The notes below the pieces were generated by a model that was given only the letters and a program-made list of their open reading frames with translations, was not told the origin of the DNA and searched no databases. From assembly GCA_045658425.1 (NCBI GenBank), contig JAZOVB010000111.1:1-25001 (forward strand): 25,001 nt of DNA. Direction: 5' to 3'. The DNA comes from SIG450 sp045658425 (GTDB lineage Bacteria; Bacillota; Clostridia; UMGS1840; HGM11507). Position numbers and translations under genes: made by a program. Position 1 is the first letter of the stretch. Each line of letters opens with the position of its first letter. Positions 1 to 7,213 of this stretch are shown piece after piece.

Positions 1-67
1 ACCTGTGTTTTTGCCTCATTCTATCTAAAAATTTCCTAATTTGAAAATTCTTGTAGAACCTATAACC
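1..67. repeat. Left copy of an interspersed repeat shared with the right window edge
   Basis: This noncoding stretch aligns in the same orientation with 24938-25001. Both copies share the 13-mer CTATCTAAAAATT (21-33 and 24957-24969), preceded by a GTTTTTG block followed by an AT-rich CATTC/TATCC block, and followed by a diverged TTGAAAATTC/TTGAAATTC block and a GAACC block. The match is imperfect but collinear over the whole stretch, with only 1-3 base gaps. I see no open reading frame of its own. The copy probably continues beyond position 1. The family is not one I can name. Confidence 0.6.
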
Positions 68-206
68 TTTTAAAATTGAGATTTTTTAAGGCGAAAGGTT
101 TCGATAATACGAGGTATATCGGAACCGACAACGAAGAAAAAGCCTATTTTTAAAGGTTTGAGGCGAGTTCGGATAGCTCTCCGATGGCTATCGGCTGTGG
201 ATTTTT
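68..206 (-). repeat. Repeat-like insert that replaces the 3' end of the alcohol dehydrogenase gene
   Basis: Read on the minus strand, this segment begins where alcohol dehydrogenase similarity stops (after the DALCHLIEGY region) and runs to the window edge together with the 1-67 repeat. It is open in two frames at once. One frame adds an Arg/Lys/Phe-rich tail to the dehydrogenase, including FFFVVGSDIPR; the other ends in PQPIAIGELSELASNL. Its outer edge contains small inverted repeats: GATAGC at 172-177 with GCTATC at 187-192, and CCGAT at 181-185 with ATCGG at 190-194. Composition is less A/T-biased than the flanking gene. The exact junction (about 195-210) is estimated from where family similarity ends. 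A repeat family is inference, since no second copy of this part lies in the window. Confidence 0.5.
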
Positions 207-822
207 TATTGGTATATCCCTCAATAAGATGACAAAGTGCATCCACATAGGTATTTCTTGCAACAAAGAGAGGAATATTAAGATTATATTTACCGTCAAG
301 GAAAGCTTTTTTATAAAATACAGACTTTGAAGCAAAGCTTTTTTTATTTTTTTCCTTATGAAGAGTTAATATTGAATACTGAGTGGTTTCCGAGCCTGTC
401 CCTGCAGTTGTAGGAACTGCTATCATGGGTAGAGGCGGATTTTTAAAGTTATCTTCAAATATATCATATAAAGAAAAATCTTCACTTACAGGATTTTTGG
501 CGTAAACAGCAACAGCCTTTGCTGCATCAAGAGGCGAACCGCCGCCGATACCTATTATAAAGTCGCATTTTTCCCTTGCCGCTTCCATTCCGCCCTCGTA
601 CACTTCTTCAATGGTGGGATTATTGTTTATCTTATTATATACCGAGTATTCAATATTCAAAGCTTCAAGAACATCGCACACATCCTTTAAGGCTCCTGAT
701 TTCTCCCCGGAGGATTTACCTGTTACAATAAAAGCTTTTTTACCCAAATTGAACTCACAGGCGTTTTTATTAACTACATTTTCACCTATAAAAACCTTAG
801 TAGGTACCAACAAATTTTCCAT
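70..822 (-). CDS. Iron-containing alcohol dehydrogenase, C-terminally truncated (probable pseudogene)
   Basis: This is the N-terminal part of a group III (iron-type) alcohol dehydrogenase, which oxidises or reduces small alcohols and aldehydes with NAD(P) and Fe2+. Visible family motifs are the Rossmann-like half with GIGGGSPLDAAKA (about residues 91-103), AVPTTAGTGSE (about 135-145) and the DALCH pair, which supplies the first Asp and His metal ligands. Full-length members have about 380 residues; this one has 250. The last ~40 residues (DSHRRAIRTRLKP onward) do not resemble the family, so the two downstream metal-binding histidines and most of the helical domain are missing. The start ATG has AGGAG five bases upstream. 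The gene is divergent from the acetyltransferase; I see no confident minus-strand promoter. A catalytically dead remnant is the likeliest reading. An assembly chimera at a repeat is the alternative. Confidence 0.8.
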   Translation of the reverse strand: MENLLVPTKVFIGENVVNKNACEFNLGKKAFIVTGKSSGEKSGALKDVCDVLEALNIEYSVYNKINNNPTIEEVYEGGMEAAREKCDFIIGIGGGSPLDAAKAVAVYAKNPVSEDFSLYDIFEDNFKNPPLPMIAVPTTAGTGSETTQYSILTLHKEKNKKSFASKSVFYKKAFLDGKYNLNIPLFVARNTYVDALCHLIEGYTNKKSTADSHRRAIRTRLKPLKIGFFFVVGSDIPRIIETFRLKKSQF

Positions 823-838
823 AGTTTTTCTCCTGATA

Positions 839-866
839 TTGTTTTTTTAAAAATTTATGCTATAAT
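839..866 (+). promoter_or_regulatory. Sigma-A-type promoter with extended -10 for the acetyltransferase/DUF2953 pair
   Basis: TTGTTT at 839-844 is a fair -35 and TATAAT at 861-866 a perfect -10, 16 bases apart. TGC directly before the -10 (858-860) makes it an extended -10. Initiation would fall near 873, leaving about 10 bases of leader before the ATG at 884. Confidence 0.7.
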
Positions 867-883
867 TACTTTGGGTGATTATT

Positions 884-1327
884 ATGATTAGAAATATAAC
901 AAAAGATGATACTCCTTTTGTAATTCAGTTAATGAAAGAGTTTTACTCTTCCCCTGCCGTTTTGCATAAGGTGAATGAAAATAATTTTATAAATACGGTT
1001 GACGAAGCCTTAAATGACAGTCCTTATGTTAAAATTTTAGTTTGCGAAATTGACGAAAAAATTGCAGGATACTGTCAGCTGTCGCTTTCCTACTCTAATG
1101 AAGCGGGTGGTCTTAATGTATTTATAGAAGAGCTTATGATTCACTCTTCTTACAGACATCAGGGATTGGGAACCGCATTTTTAGAATATGTATTTACTCT
1201 TTATAAAGACGCAAAAAGATTTCGTCTTGAAGTTACAAAGGATAACAGGAATGCATATTCACTTTATGAAAAAACAGGGTTTAAAACCCTTGATTACATA
1301 CAGATGATTATTGATAAGGAGGTATAA
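884..1327 (+). CDS. GNAT family N-acetyltransferase
   Basis: A small GCN5-related acetyltransferase that moves the acetyl group from acetyl-CoA to an amine; the acceptor cannot be told from sequence. The fold is complete: an N-terminal IRNITKDD strand, IAGYCQL strand 4, the acetyl-CoA pyrophosphate loop in SSYRHQGLGTAFL (the Q/R-x-x-G-x-G/A motif), and the C-terminal NAYSLYEKTGFK motif typical of RimI-like members. I chose the ATG at 884 because GGTGA sits five bases upstream. A GTG at 875 in the same frame would add three residues but lies almost at the predicted transcript start. The stop TAA overlaps the downstream ribosome binding site, so the next gene is probably translationally coupled. 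Confidence 0.85.
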   Translation: MIRNITKDDTPFVIQLMKEFYSSPAVLHKVNENNFINTVDEALNDSPYVKILVCEIDEKIAGYCQLSLSYSNEAGGLNVFIEELMIHSSYRHQGLGTAFLEYVFTLYKDAKRFRLEVTKDNRNAYSLYEKTGFKTLDYIQMIIDKEV

Positions 1328-1330
1328 GCT

Positions 1331-1930
1331 TTGACTTATCTCGTTATAGCGGGAATTATTCTTCTTTTTTTAATTTTAATACTTATTATACCCGTGAAGC
1401 TTACGCTCAGTAAAAATCCTTCCGAAAGTATAAAAATTACTTTAAGAGTGCTTTTTATTCCCATTAAATTTACTCTTAAGAAAAATAAGAAAAAGAAGGT
1501 TAAAAAGCCTGAAAAAGAAAAGGGTTCCCAGCCTGTGGATAAAAGGACCTTAAGCTTCAAAGAAAAAGTTATATTCTACTGTTCTCTTATAACAAACGCA
1601 CTTAAAGAATTAAAGCATATTCTTTACCATGTAAGAGTTTCTGATTTATCTGTAAATTTAGCTTTTTCAGAGGGAAACGCCGCTTTCAGCGCAATTGCCG
1701 TGGGCGGAATAAACGCCGCAATTTATCCTGTTTTAGGACTTATAGAAAGCTCAGCAAAGGTTGATAAGGGCGCTTTTAAGATAAATGTATTTCCCGAGTA
1801 CAATTCGGGAAAATCAAGCTTTGGATTTTCCCTGTCTATTCATCTTGCAATAATTCATCTTTTAATCGGAGGATTAAAGTTTTATAATTTTTACAAGAGG
1901 GAAACAAAACAGTATCGGGACGACACATAG
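1331..1930 (+). CDS. DUF2953 domain-containing membrane protein
   Basis: A 199-residue protein with one strong N-terminal membrane segment (about residues 3-22), then a lysine-rich stretch (about 50-66), a mixed alpha/beta region and a hydrophobic C-terminal part (about 165-190). Length and pattern fit DUF2953, a Firmicutes family of unknown function that often lies beside the sporulation gene ytfJ; no ytfJ is present here. Translation starts with TTG. The choice is supported by a full AAGGAGGT (1316-1323) eight bases upstream, and no nearby in-frame ATG has such a site. It lies 3 bases after the acetyltransferase and runs convergently into the TPR gene, with 8 bases between the stops and no terminator hairpin. 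Confidence 0.75.
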   Translation: MTYLVIAGIILLFLILILIIPVKLTLSKNPSESIKITLRVLFIPIKFTLKKNKKKKVKKPEKEKGSQPVDKRTLSFKEKVIFYCSLITNALKELKHILYHVRVSDLSVNLAFSEGNAAFSAIAVGGINAAIYPVLGLIESSAKVDKGAFKINVFPEYNSGKSSFGFSLSIHLAIIHLLIGGLKFYNFYKRETKQYRDDT

Positions 1931-1938
1931 GTTATTCC

Positions 1939-2745
1939 CTACTGGAGATATTCCTTTTCACGAAGATATTTTTCATCATCTGTAAGCTCGTACAGAACAT
2001 CAAGGCAGTACATTGCCGATTTATTGTTAAGCTGTTTTGAAAGCTCATAGGAAAGGTCATAAATCATACCTAAAACTTCCATATCAAGTGAGTATTCAAG
2101 ACCATCCTTTTTAAGAGTTTCCATAATCTCCTCGGTTACGGGGGGATTTTTTATATCGTGATTTTCAAGAATATAAGTTATACCCTCATTTGAAACAGGG
2201 ATTTCATAAATATCTTTACTGAGAAGATATAAAGAAAGCGCAGTTTTATAATCCTCTTTTAAACGGTAATATTCTCCTATAAAAGCATAATACTTACTGT
2301 AAGATACTTTATCAAGAATATAGCTTCGTACCGCATTTAAAACTATAAGAAGTTTTTTTGGCTCGTTGTTCTTAACAAAAAGTCTTGCAAGTTCATAAAA
2401 AATATTAGGGTCAACAGGATTCCAGTAAAGTGCTTTTTTTAAGGATTCCTCTGCCTCCTCATATTTTTCATAAGCCATTTCAATATGAGCCTTACAAAGA
2501 TAAAGAGTTCTGAAATCTATTCCGCCCTGCTTAAATGTTTTTTCGGGGGAAAGCTTCATATTATAAATATAAAACTGAATGGGGGAATCGAAATTAAAAT
2601 ATCTTATTCCCTCTTCCTCTTTAAATTTATCCTTATGCTCTTCCAATAATTCTTCAATTATTTCATAGGCACCGTCATAATCATCAGCCTTTATATATTC
2701 GCCTATTTCATTAAGCTCTTCATTTATTAAGTCATAGCCTATCAT
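1939..2745 (-). CDS. Tetratricopeptide-repeat protein
   Basis: A 268-residue acidic protein without signal peptide or membrane segment. Its middle shows TPR-type helix pairs: the stretch with AHIEMAYEKYEEAEESLKKA followed by LYWNPVDPNIFYELARLF (about residues 85-125) has the alternating small/aromatic pattern ending in a Pro-containing turn, and YYAFIGEYYRLKEDYKTALS repeats it. TPRs mediate protein contacts; no catalytic motif is visible, so the partner is unknown. The start codon overlaps the RDD gene's stop in an ATGA arrangement, and its GGAGG lies inside that gene's last codons, so the two are translationally coupled and may work together. It is the last gene of the long minus-strand train. 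Confidence 0.8.
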   Translation of the reverse strand: MIGYDLINEELNEIGEYIKADDYDGAYEIIEELLEEHKDKFKEEEGIRYFNFDSPIQFYIYNMKLSPEKTFKQGGIDFRTLYLCKAHIEMAYEKYEEAEESLKKALYWNPVDPNIFYELARLFVKNNEPKKLLIVLNAVRSYILDKVSYSKYYAFIGEYYRLKEDYKTALSLYLLSKDIYEIPVSNEGITYILENHDIKNPPVTEEIMETLKKDGLEYSLDMEVLGMIYDLSYELSKQLNNKSAMYCLDVLYELTDDEKYLREKEYLQ

Positions 2746-3176
2746 CTTAGTGTACCTCCGTCATAGGGTGCATTTTCATCAATAACCTCAGTTTTTAATG
2801 CATAATCGTAATAGAGCTTGTTTCCTGGAAAGAACAAAGAAAGAATAACCATAAAAGGACATACATACAGGGTTATTACCTTTATGAAGGGTCTTAATAT
2901 TCTTGCAAGTATTCCTTTTCCGTTATATTTGATTTTTAGGCCTAAGATTTTTTTACCGATAGTCTGACCAAGTATTTCACATATTATAAAATACATAATA
3001 AGGACACCCACGGTTATTGCAGTCATTTCTACATTGAGTGCATCAAAGGTCATTTTAAATTCAGAATTTCCCGCAACCGACTGGCCTATAAAAATCTGAT
3101 AGATAAAACCTACCGTAAGTCCTATAAGCAAAGCATCAATAAGACCTGCATAAACTCTTTTGATAAATGTTTTCAT
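2742..3176 (-). CDS. RDD family membrane protein
   Basis: A 144-residue membrane protein with three hydrophobic segments (about residues 8-30, 50-70 and 98-118). The RDD signature is present: Arg and Asp in KRVYAGLIDALLIG in the first helix, and the conserved GQTIGKKILGLKI after the second. RDD proteins are widespread. A few have been linked to ion transport, but most have no assigned function, and nothing here narrows it down. An AGAGGT ribosome binding site precedes the ATG. It follows mutS2 by 12 bases and overlaps the TPR gene by 4. Confidence 0.85.
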   Translation of the reverse strand: MKTFIKRVYAGLIDALLIGLTVGFIYQIFIGQSVAGNSEFKMTFDALNVEMTAITVGVLIMYFIICEILGQTIGKKILGLKIKYNGKGILARILRPFIKVITLYVCPFMVILSLFFPGNKLYYDYALKTEVIDENAPYDGGTLR

Positions 3177-3188
3177 TTTCTTTACCTC

Positions 3189-5546
3189 TTATTTTAATTC
3201 TACTATAGTAACCCCGTCTTCACCCTCGCCGAAAAGACCTAAGCGAAAGGTTTTTACATTTGGATGTTTTTTTAACATTCCGTGAATTGCCGCTCTTAAA
3301 ACACCTGTACCCTTACCGTGAATAATGGATACTCGCTCTAATCTTAACATAACAGCATCGTCAATATATTTTTCTGCATCCATTACCCCGTCTGCCACCG
3401 TAAAACCTCTTATATCAAGCTCGGTGGTAACGGTTTTATTTTTAAGCTCTGCCTTTTTAAAGGTTGTATAGGTGGTTTCCTTTTTTATTTCCGCTTCATC
3501 AAGAGCAAGATTGGAAATATGGGTTTTTATTTTTAAGATACCTGCGGTAACAGTAAGATTTCCGTCCTTATCGGGAAGCTCACTTACCGTTGCGCTCTGG
3601 TCATAGTCAATAAGCTTTACCGGAGTACCCTTTAACAGCTCTTTTGGGTTAACCGGCTTAAAGGTTTTATTTCTGCCACTGTTGATTTTATCCCGTCTTT
3701 CCTTAAGCTTTTTGGAAATCCTTTCATTAGCCTTAGTGGTTTTTCGGTCAAAATCACGCTGAGAATCTTCTTTTCTTAAAGCTCTTAACTCTTTTATAAG
3801 CTCGTTGGCTTCCTCTTTGGCATCAGCTAAAATTTCTGCAGCCTCGCTGTTTGCCTTTTCTATTATTTTAGAGTATTTTTCCTCGCTTTTTTCTTTCTGA
3901 ACTATAAGCTCTTTTCTTAACTCGTCTGCTTCCTTTTTAAATTTATCTGCAAGTTCACGCTCTTTTTTAAGAGCTATTCTTGTTTTTTCAATTTCAGAAA
4001 GTACATCCTCGAACTTGATACTGTCATCCTCTAACTGTTCTCTTGCTTTATCAAGGATATTGTCGGGAAGCCCCAGCCTTTTTGAAATTGCAAAGGCATT
4101 ACTTTTACCGGGAGTTCCGATAATAAGCTTATAGGTAGGTCTTAAAGTCTCCACATCAAATTCACAACTTGCGTTCATAACACCTTTTGTAGAAAGGGCG
4201 TAAAGCTTAAGCTCACTGTAATGGGTGGTTGCCATAACCTTAACCCCTTTTTCTCTTAAAGACTCTATAATTCCGATTGCTAAAGATGCACCCTCAACAG
4301 GGTCTGTTCCCGCACCTAATTCGTCAAACAATACAAGAGAATTATATCCTGCCCTGTTAACTATATTTACTATATTAACCATGTGAGATGAAAAGGTGGA
4401 AAGCGACTGGGCAATACTCTGCTCATCACCTATATCTGCAAAAATATCCGAAAACAAAGATACCTCGCTTTTCTCAGCTGCAGGAATTAACAGCCCTGAT
4501 ATACCCATCAAAGTAAGAAGTCCTACAGTTTTTAAGGATACTGTTTTACCGCCTGTATTAGGGCCTGTAACTATAAGAGAATCAAACTGACCACCAAGCA
4601 TTACATCAATGGGAACAACTTTAGCGGAGTCAATAAGAGGATGTCGTGCTTTTTTAAGATGGATATAACCTCTTTCGTTGACAACGGGCATAGTGCCTTT
4701 CATTGAAACTCCAAGCTTTGCTTTTGAAAAGATAAAATCCAGCTCACATACCGTATTATAGTTATTTACTATCTGCTCACGGTTTAAGGAACAAAGAGAG
4801 GTTAAATCGAAAAGAATTTTTTCGATTTCCTTTTCTTCCTCGTTAAACATTTCTTTTAAGGAGTTATTTATTTCAACTACCGCCATCGGCTCTATAAAAA
4901 CAGTTGAGCCTGAGGCAGAGGTATCGTGAACAATTCCCGGGATATCCGATTTATGCTCAATTTTAACGGGAAGTACAAAACGGTCTCCACGCATGGTAAC
5001 AACCGCATCCTGAAGAAATTTCTGATAATTGGGCGAGGTTATAAACTTATTTAAAACCTCTTTTATTTTATTATTTGTTGCATTGATTTTTTTTCTGATT
5101 GCATAAAGCTTGATACTTGCATTATCGGCGATTTCATCCTCCGAAATAATCTTTGATGAAATATCCTCCTCCAAGCCTCTTAAAACAATAAGCGCATCAA
5201 AATATAAGGACAGCTCATTATCATCCGAAGCATAGTCTTTTAAAAGCCTTGCAGTCTTTAAAAGCTTACCGATTTCAAGCAGCTCTTTAGTATTGAAATT
5301 AGCACCTACATCAAGTCTTTTTATTGATTTTAAAACATCCCCTGCCGAATAAATAGGAGGATTGCCCCTTTTAATTATAAGCGAGGTAGCATCGTTTACC
5401 TCTGAAAGTGCAATATTAAGCTCCTCTTTATCAGAAAAGGGTTCAAGGGAAAGCGCCTTCTTTTTATTAGGCTCTATTATACATCTTTCCGAAAGCATTT
5501 CCCTTATTTTATCAAATTCCAGTTTAATATAACTTTTATTATCCAT
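3189..5546 (-). CDS. mutS2: Endonuclease MutS2 / ribosome-rescue ATPase
   Basis: A 785-residue MutS2, about the length of the B. subtilis protein. The N-terminal MutS-like core and clamp lead into the ABC-type ATPase with Walker A GPNTGGKT (about residues 326-333), the Walker B region with LFDELGAGTDP and the MATTHYSELK switch. A long charged coiled coil (about 515-640) follows, then a C-terminal Smr domain (about 705-785) with LDIRG and HGKGTG. It lacks the mismatch-recognition domain of MutS. Family knowledge: MutS2 was first linked to suppression of recombination and was later shown in B. subtilis to act on collided ribosomes, the Smr domain being the nuclease or ribosome-splitting aid. 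All key motifs are intact. It is 11 bases downstream of the PFL-family gene. Confidence 0.95.
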   Translation of the reverse strand: MDNKSYIKLEFDKIREMLSERCIIEPNKKKALSLEPFSDKEELNIALSEVNDATSLIIKRGNPPIYSAGDVLKSIKRLDVGANFNTKELLEIGKLLKTARLLKDYASDDNELSLYFDALIVLRGLEEDISSKIISEDEIADNASIKLYAIRKKINATNNKIKEVLNKFITSPNYQKFLQDAVVTMRGDRFVLPVKIEHKSDIPGIVHDTSASGSTVFIEPMAVVEINNSLKEMFNEEEKEIEKILFDLTSLCSLNREQIVNNYNTVCELDFIFSKAKLGVSMKGTMPVVNERGYIHLKKARHPLIDSAKVVPIDVMLGGQFDSLIVTGPNTGGKTVSLKTVGLLTLMGISGLLIPAAEKSEVSLFSDIFADIGDEQSIAQSLSTFSSHMVNIVNIVNRAGYNSLVLFDELGAGTDPVEGASLAIGIIESLREKGVKVMATTHYSELKLYALSTKGVMNASCEFDVETLRPTYKLIIGTPGKSNAFAISKRLGLPDNILDKAREQLEDDSIKFEDVLSEIEKTRIALKKERELADKFKKEADELRKELIVQKEKSEEKYSKIIEKANSEAAEILADAKEEANELIKELRALRKEDSQRDFDRKTTKANERISKKLKERRDKINSGRNKTFKPVNPKELLKGTPVKLIDYDQSATVSELPDKDGNLTVTAGILKIKTHISNLALDEAEIKKETTYTTFKKAELKNKTVTTELDIRGFTVADGVMDAEKYIDDAVMLRLERVSIIHGKGTGVLRAAIHGMLKKHPNVKTFRLGLFGEGEDGVTIVELK

Positions 5547-5557
5547 ATTATATCCTT

Positions 5558-6916
5558 TTAATTTTTAAGTGACTGTAATGGTGCGGGAATTCTTCCGCCA
5601 CGGTCAATAAAATCTTTTGAAGAATATGGGCTTACTTTCATAACGGGACCATAGCCCAAAAGACCGCCGAAATTAACGGTATCCCCTACCTTTTTACCTA
5701 TTGCAGGAATTACTCTTACTGCAGTGGTTTTTGAATTTACCATACCGATTGCCGCTTCATCCGCAATAATTCCCGAAATAGTTTCCGCCGGAGTATCCCC
5801 CGGAATTATTATCATATCAAGACCTACCGAACAAACACAGGTCATCGCTTCTAATTTTTCTAAAGACAATGCCCCTTTAGAAACAGCATCAATCATACCT
5901 GCATCCTCACTTACAGGGATAAAGGCACCTGAAAGACCTCCTACATGTGAACTTGCAAATACTCCGCCCTTTTTAACTGCATCATTAAGAAGTGCTAAAG
6001 CGGCTGTAGTACCGTGAGCGCCACATTTTTCAACACCCATTTCCTCTAAGATATAGGCAACACTGTCCCCTACTGCAGGAGTTGGTGCTAAGGATAAGTC
6101 TACTATTCCGAAAGGAACATTAAGTCTCTGGGAAGCTTCCCTTGCAACCATCTGCCCCATTCTTGTTATTTTAAAAGCGGTCTTCTTAACGGTATCGGCA
6201 ACGGTAGCAAAATCTGCACCTTTAACCTTTTCCAATGCAGATTTAACAACACCCGGTCCGCTTACACCTACATTAATTACACATTCAGGCTCTCCTACCC
6301 CCAAGAAAGCACCGGCCATAAATGGATTATCTTCAGGTGCATTACAAAATACAACAAGCTTTGAAGCACCGATGGAATCATTATCCTTGGTTCTTTCGGC
6401 AAGGTCTCTTATAACCAATCCCATTTCCTTTACCGCATCCATATTGATACCTGCTTTGGTTGTACCTACATTTACCGAGGAACATACCTTTTTAGTTTCG
6501 GAAATTGCCTCGCCGATTGAATTTATAAGGATTTTATCCCCTTTGGTATAGCCTTTATGGACAAGGGCAGAAAAACCGCCTATAAAGTCAACACCTGTTT
6601 CGGCTGCCACCTTATCAAGTATTTTTGCATAAGGAACATAGCTCAAAGCATCCGAGCTTCCAGCAACTATGGAAATAGGGGTAACTGAAATTCTTTTATT
6701 GATAATGGGTATTCCCATTTCTCTTGAAATATTTTCCCCTGTTGCCACAAGGTCCTTTGCAAGATACATTATTTTATCATAAATTTTCGTGATTGATTTT
6801 TTATGGTCCTCCGAAGCACAGTCTAAAAGGGATATTCCCATAGTGATTGTTCTTATATCCAGATTTTCCTTTTCAATCATATTTAAGGTTTCTATTATCT
6901 CTTTATTGGAAATCAT
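5558..6916 (-). CDS. PFL family protein (DUF711 / UPF0210)
   Basis: A 452-residue cytosolic protein of the UPF0210/DUF711 family. Recognisable parts are the N-terminal IRTITMGISLLDC, the glycine-rich NVGVSGPGVVKSALE, the segment GAHGTTAALALLND and the C-terminal GGRIPAPLQSLKN. Members share the fold of pyruvate formate-lyase-type glycyl radical enzymes, but I see no glycyl-radical motif near the C-terminus, so radical chemistry is not supported. The function is unknown. The gene directly follows an ACT-domain gene (12 bases), an arrangement conserved in many bacteria and archaea, which suggests that the ACT protein senses a ligand for this one. The length is full for the family. Confidence 0.88.
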   Translation of the reverse strand: MISNKEIIETLNMIEKENLDIRTITMGISLLDCASEDHKKSITKIYDKIMYLAKDLVATGENISREMGIPIINKRISVTPISIVAGSSDALSYVPYAKILDKVAAETGVDFIGGFSALVHKGYTKGDKILINSIGEAISETKKVCSSVNVGTTKAGINMDAVKEMGLVIRDLAERTKDNDSIGASKLVVFCNAPEDNPFMAGAFLGVGEPECVINVGVSGPGVVKSALEKVKGADFATVADTVKKTAFKITRMGQMVAREASQRLNVPFGIVDLSLAPTPAVGDSVAYILEEMGVEKCGAHGTTAALALLNDAVKKGGVFASSHVGGLSGAFIPVSEDAGMIDAVSKGALSLEKLEAMTCVCSVGLDMIIIPGDTPAETISGIIADEAAIGMVNSKTTAVRVIPAIGKKVGDTVNFGGLLGYGPVMKVSPYSSKDFIDRGGRIPAPLQSLKN

Positions 6917-6928
6917 TTTTACTTACCT

Positions 6929-7201
6929 CTAAATTCTATGCATTTCATTGAATATGTCCTCAAGACATATTGTTATTTTAACGCCAAGCTCTTTTCCCAG
7001 CTCTTCCAGATTACAAGAAAGAATATCAAAGGAAGATTTACTCTTTTCAATATCGGTCATCATAACCATTGTAAAAATATCACCCATAATTGTCTGGGAT
7101 ATATCAAGAATATTGATTTCATTTTCCTTTAAGATACCGCTTACAGAGTGGATAATTCCCACCTTGTCCTTTCCGATAACAGTTATTACCGCTTTTTTCA
7201 T
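6929..7201 (-). CDS. ACT domain protein (UPF0237 type)
   Basis: A 90-residue protein that consists of a single ACT domain: the N-terminal KAVITVIGKDKVGIIHSVSG is the classical first strand and helix of GcvR-like ACT proteins, followed by ILDISQTIMGDIFTMVMMTD. ACT domains bind amino acids or other small ligands and usually regulate a partner. The partner here is most likely the PFL-family protein encoded 12 bases downstream, a conserved pairing. The ligand is unknown. The start ATG has a strong AGGAGG six bases upstream. No DNA-binding part is present. Confidence 0.88.
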   Translation of the reverse strand: MKKAVITVIGKDKVGIIHSVSGILKENEINILDISQTIMGDIFTMVMMTDIEKSKSSFDILSCNLEELGKELGVKITICLEDIFNEMHRI

Positions 7202-7213
7202 TTTTGTTTCCTC

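Noticed and set aside
150..335. 61-codon minus-strand reading frame overlapping the alcohol dehydrogenase end
   Set aside because: Its upstream part is an out-of-frame reading of the dehydrogenase gene and it has no ribosome binding site. Only its last 17 or so codons lie in the repeat-like insert; kept as evidence that the insert is open in two frames.
3189..5546. Mismatch-repair MutS
   Set aside because: No N-terminal mismatch-recognition domain with the Phe-x-Glu motif; a C-terminal Smr domain is present, which defines MutS2.
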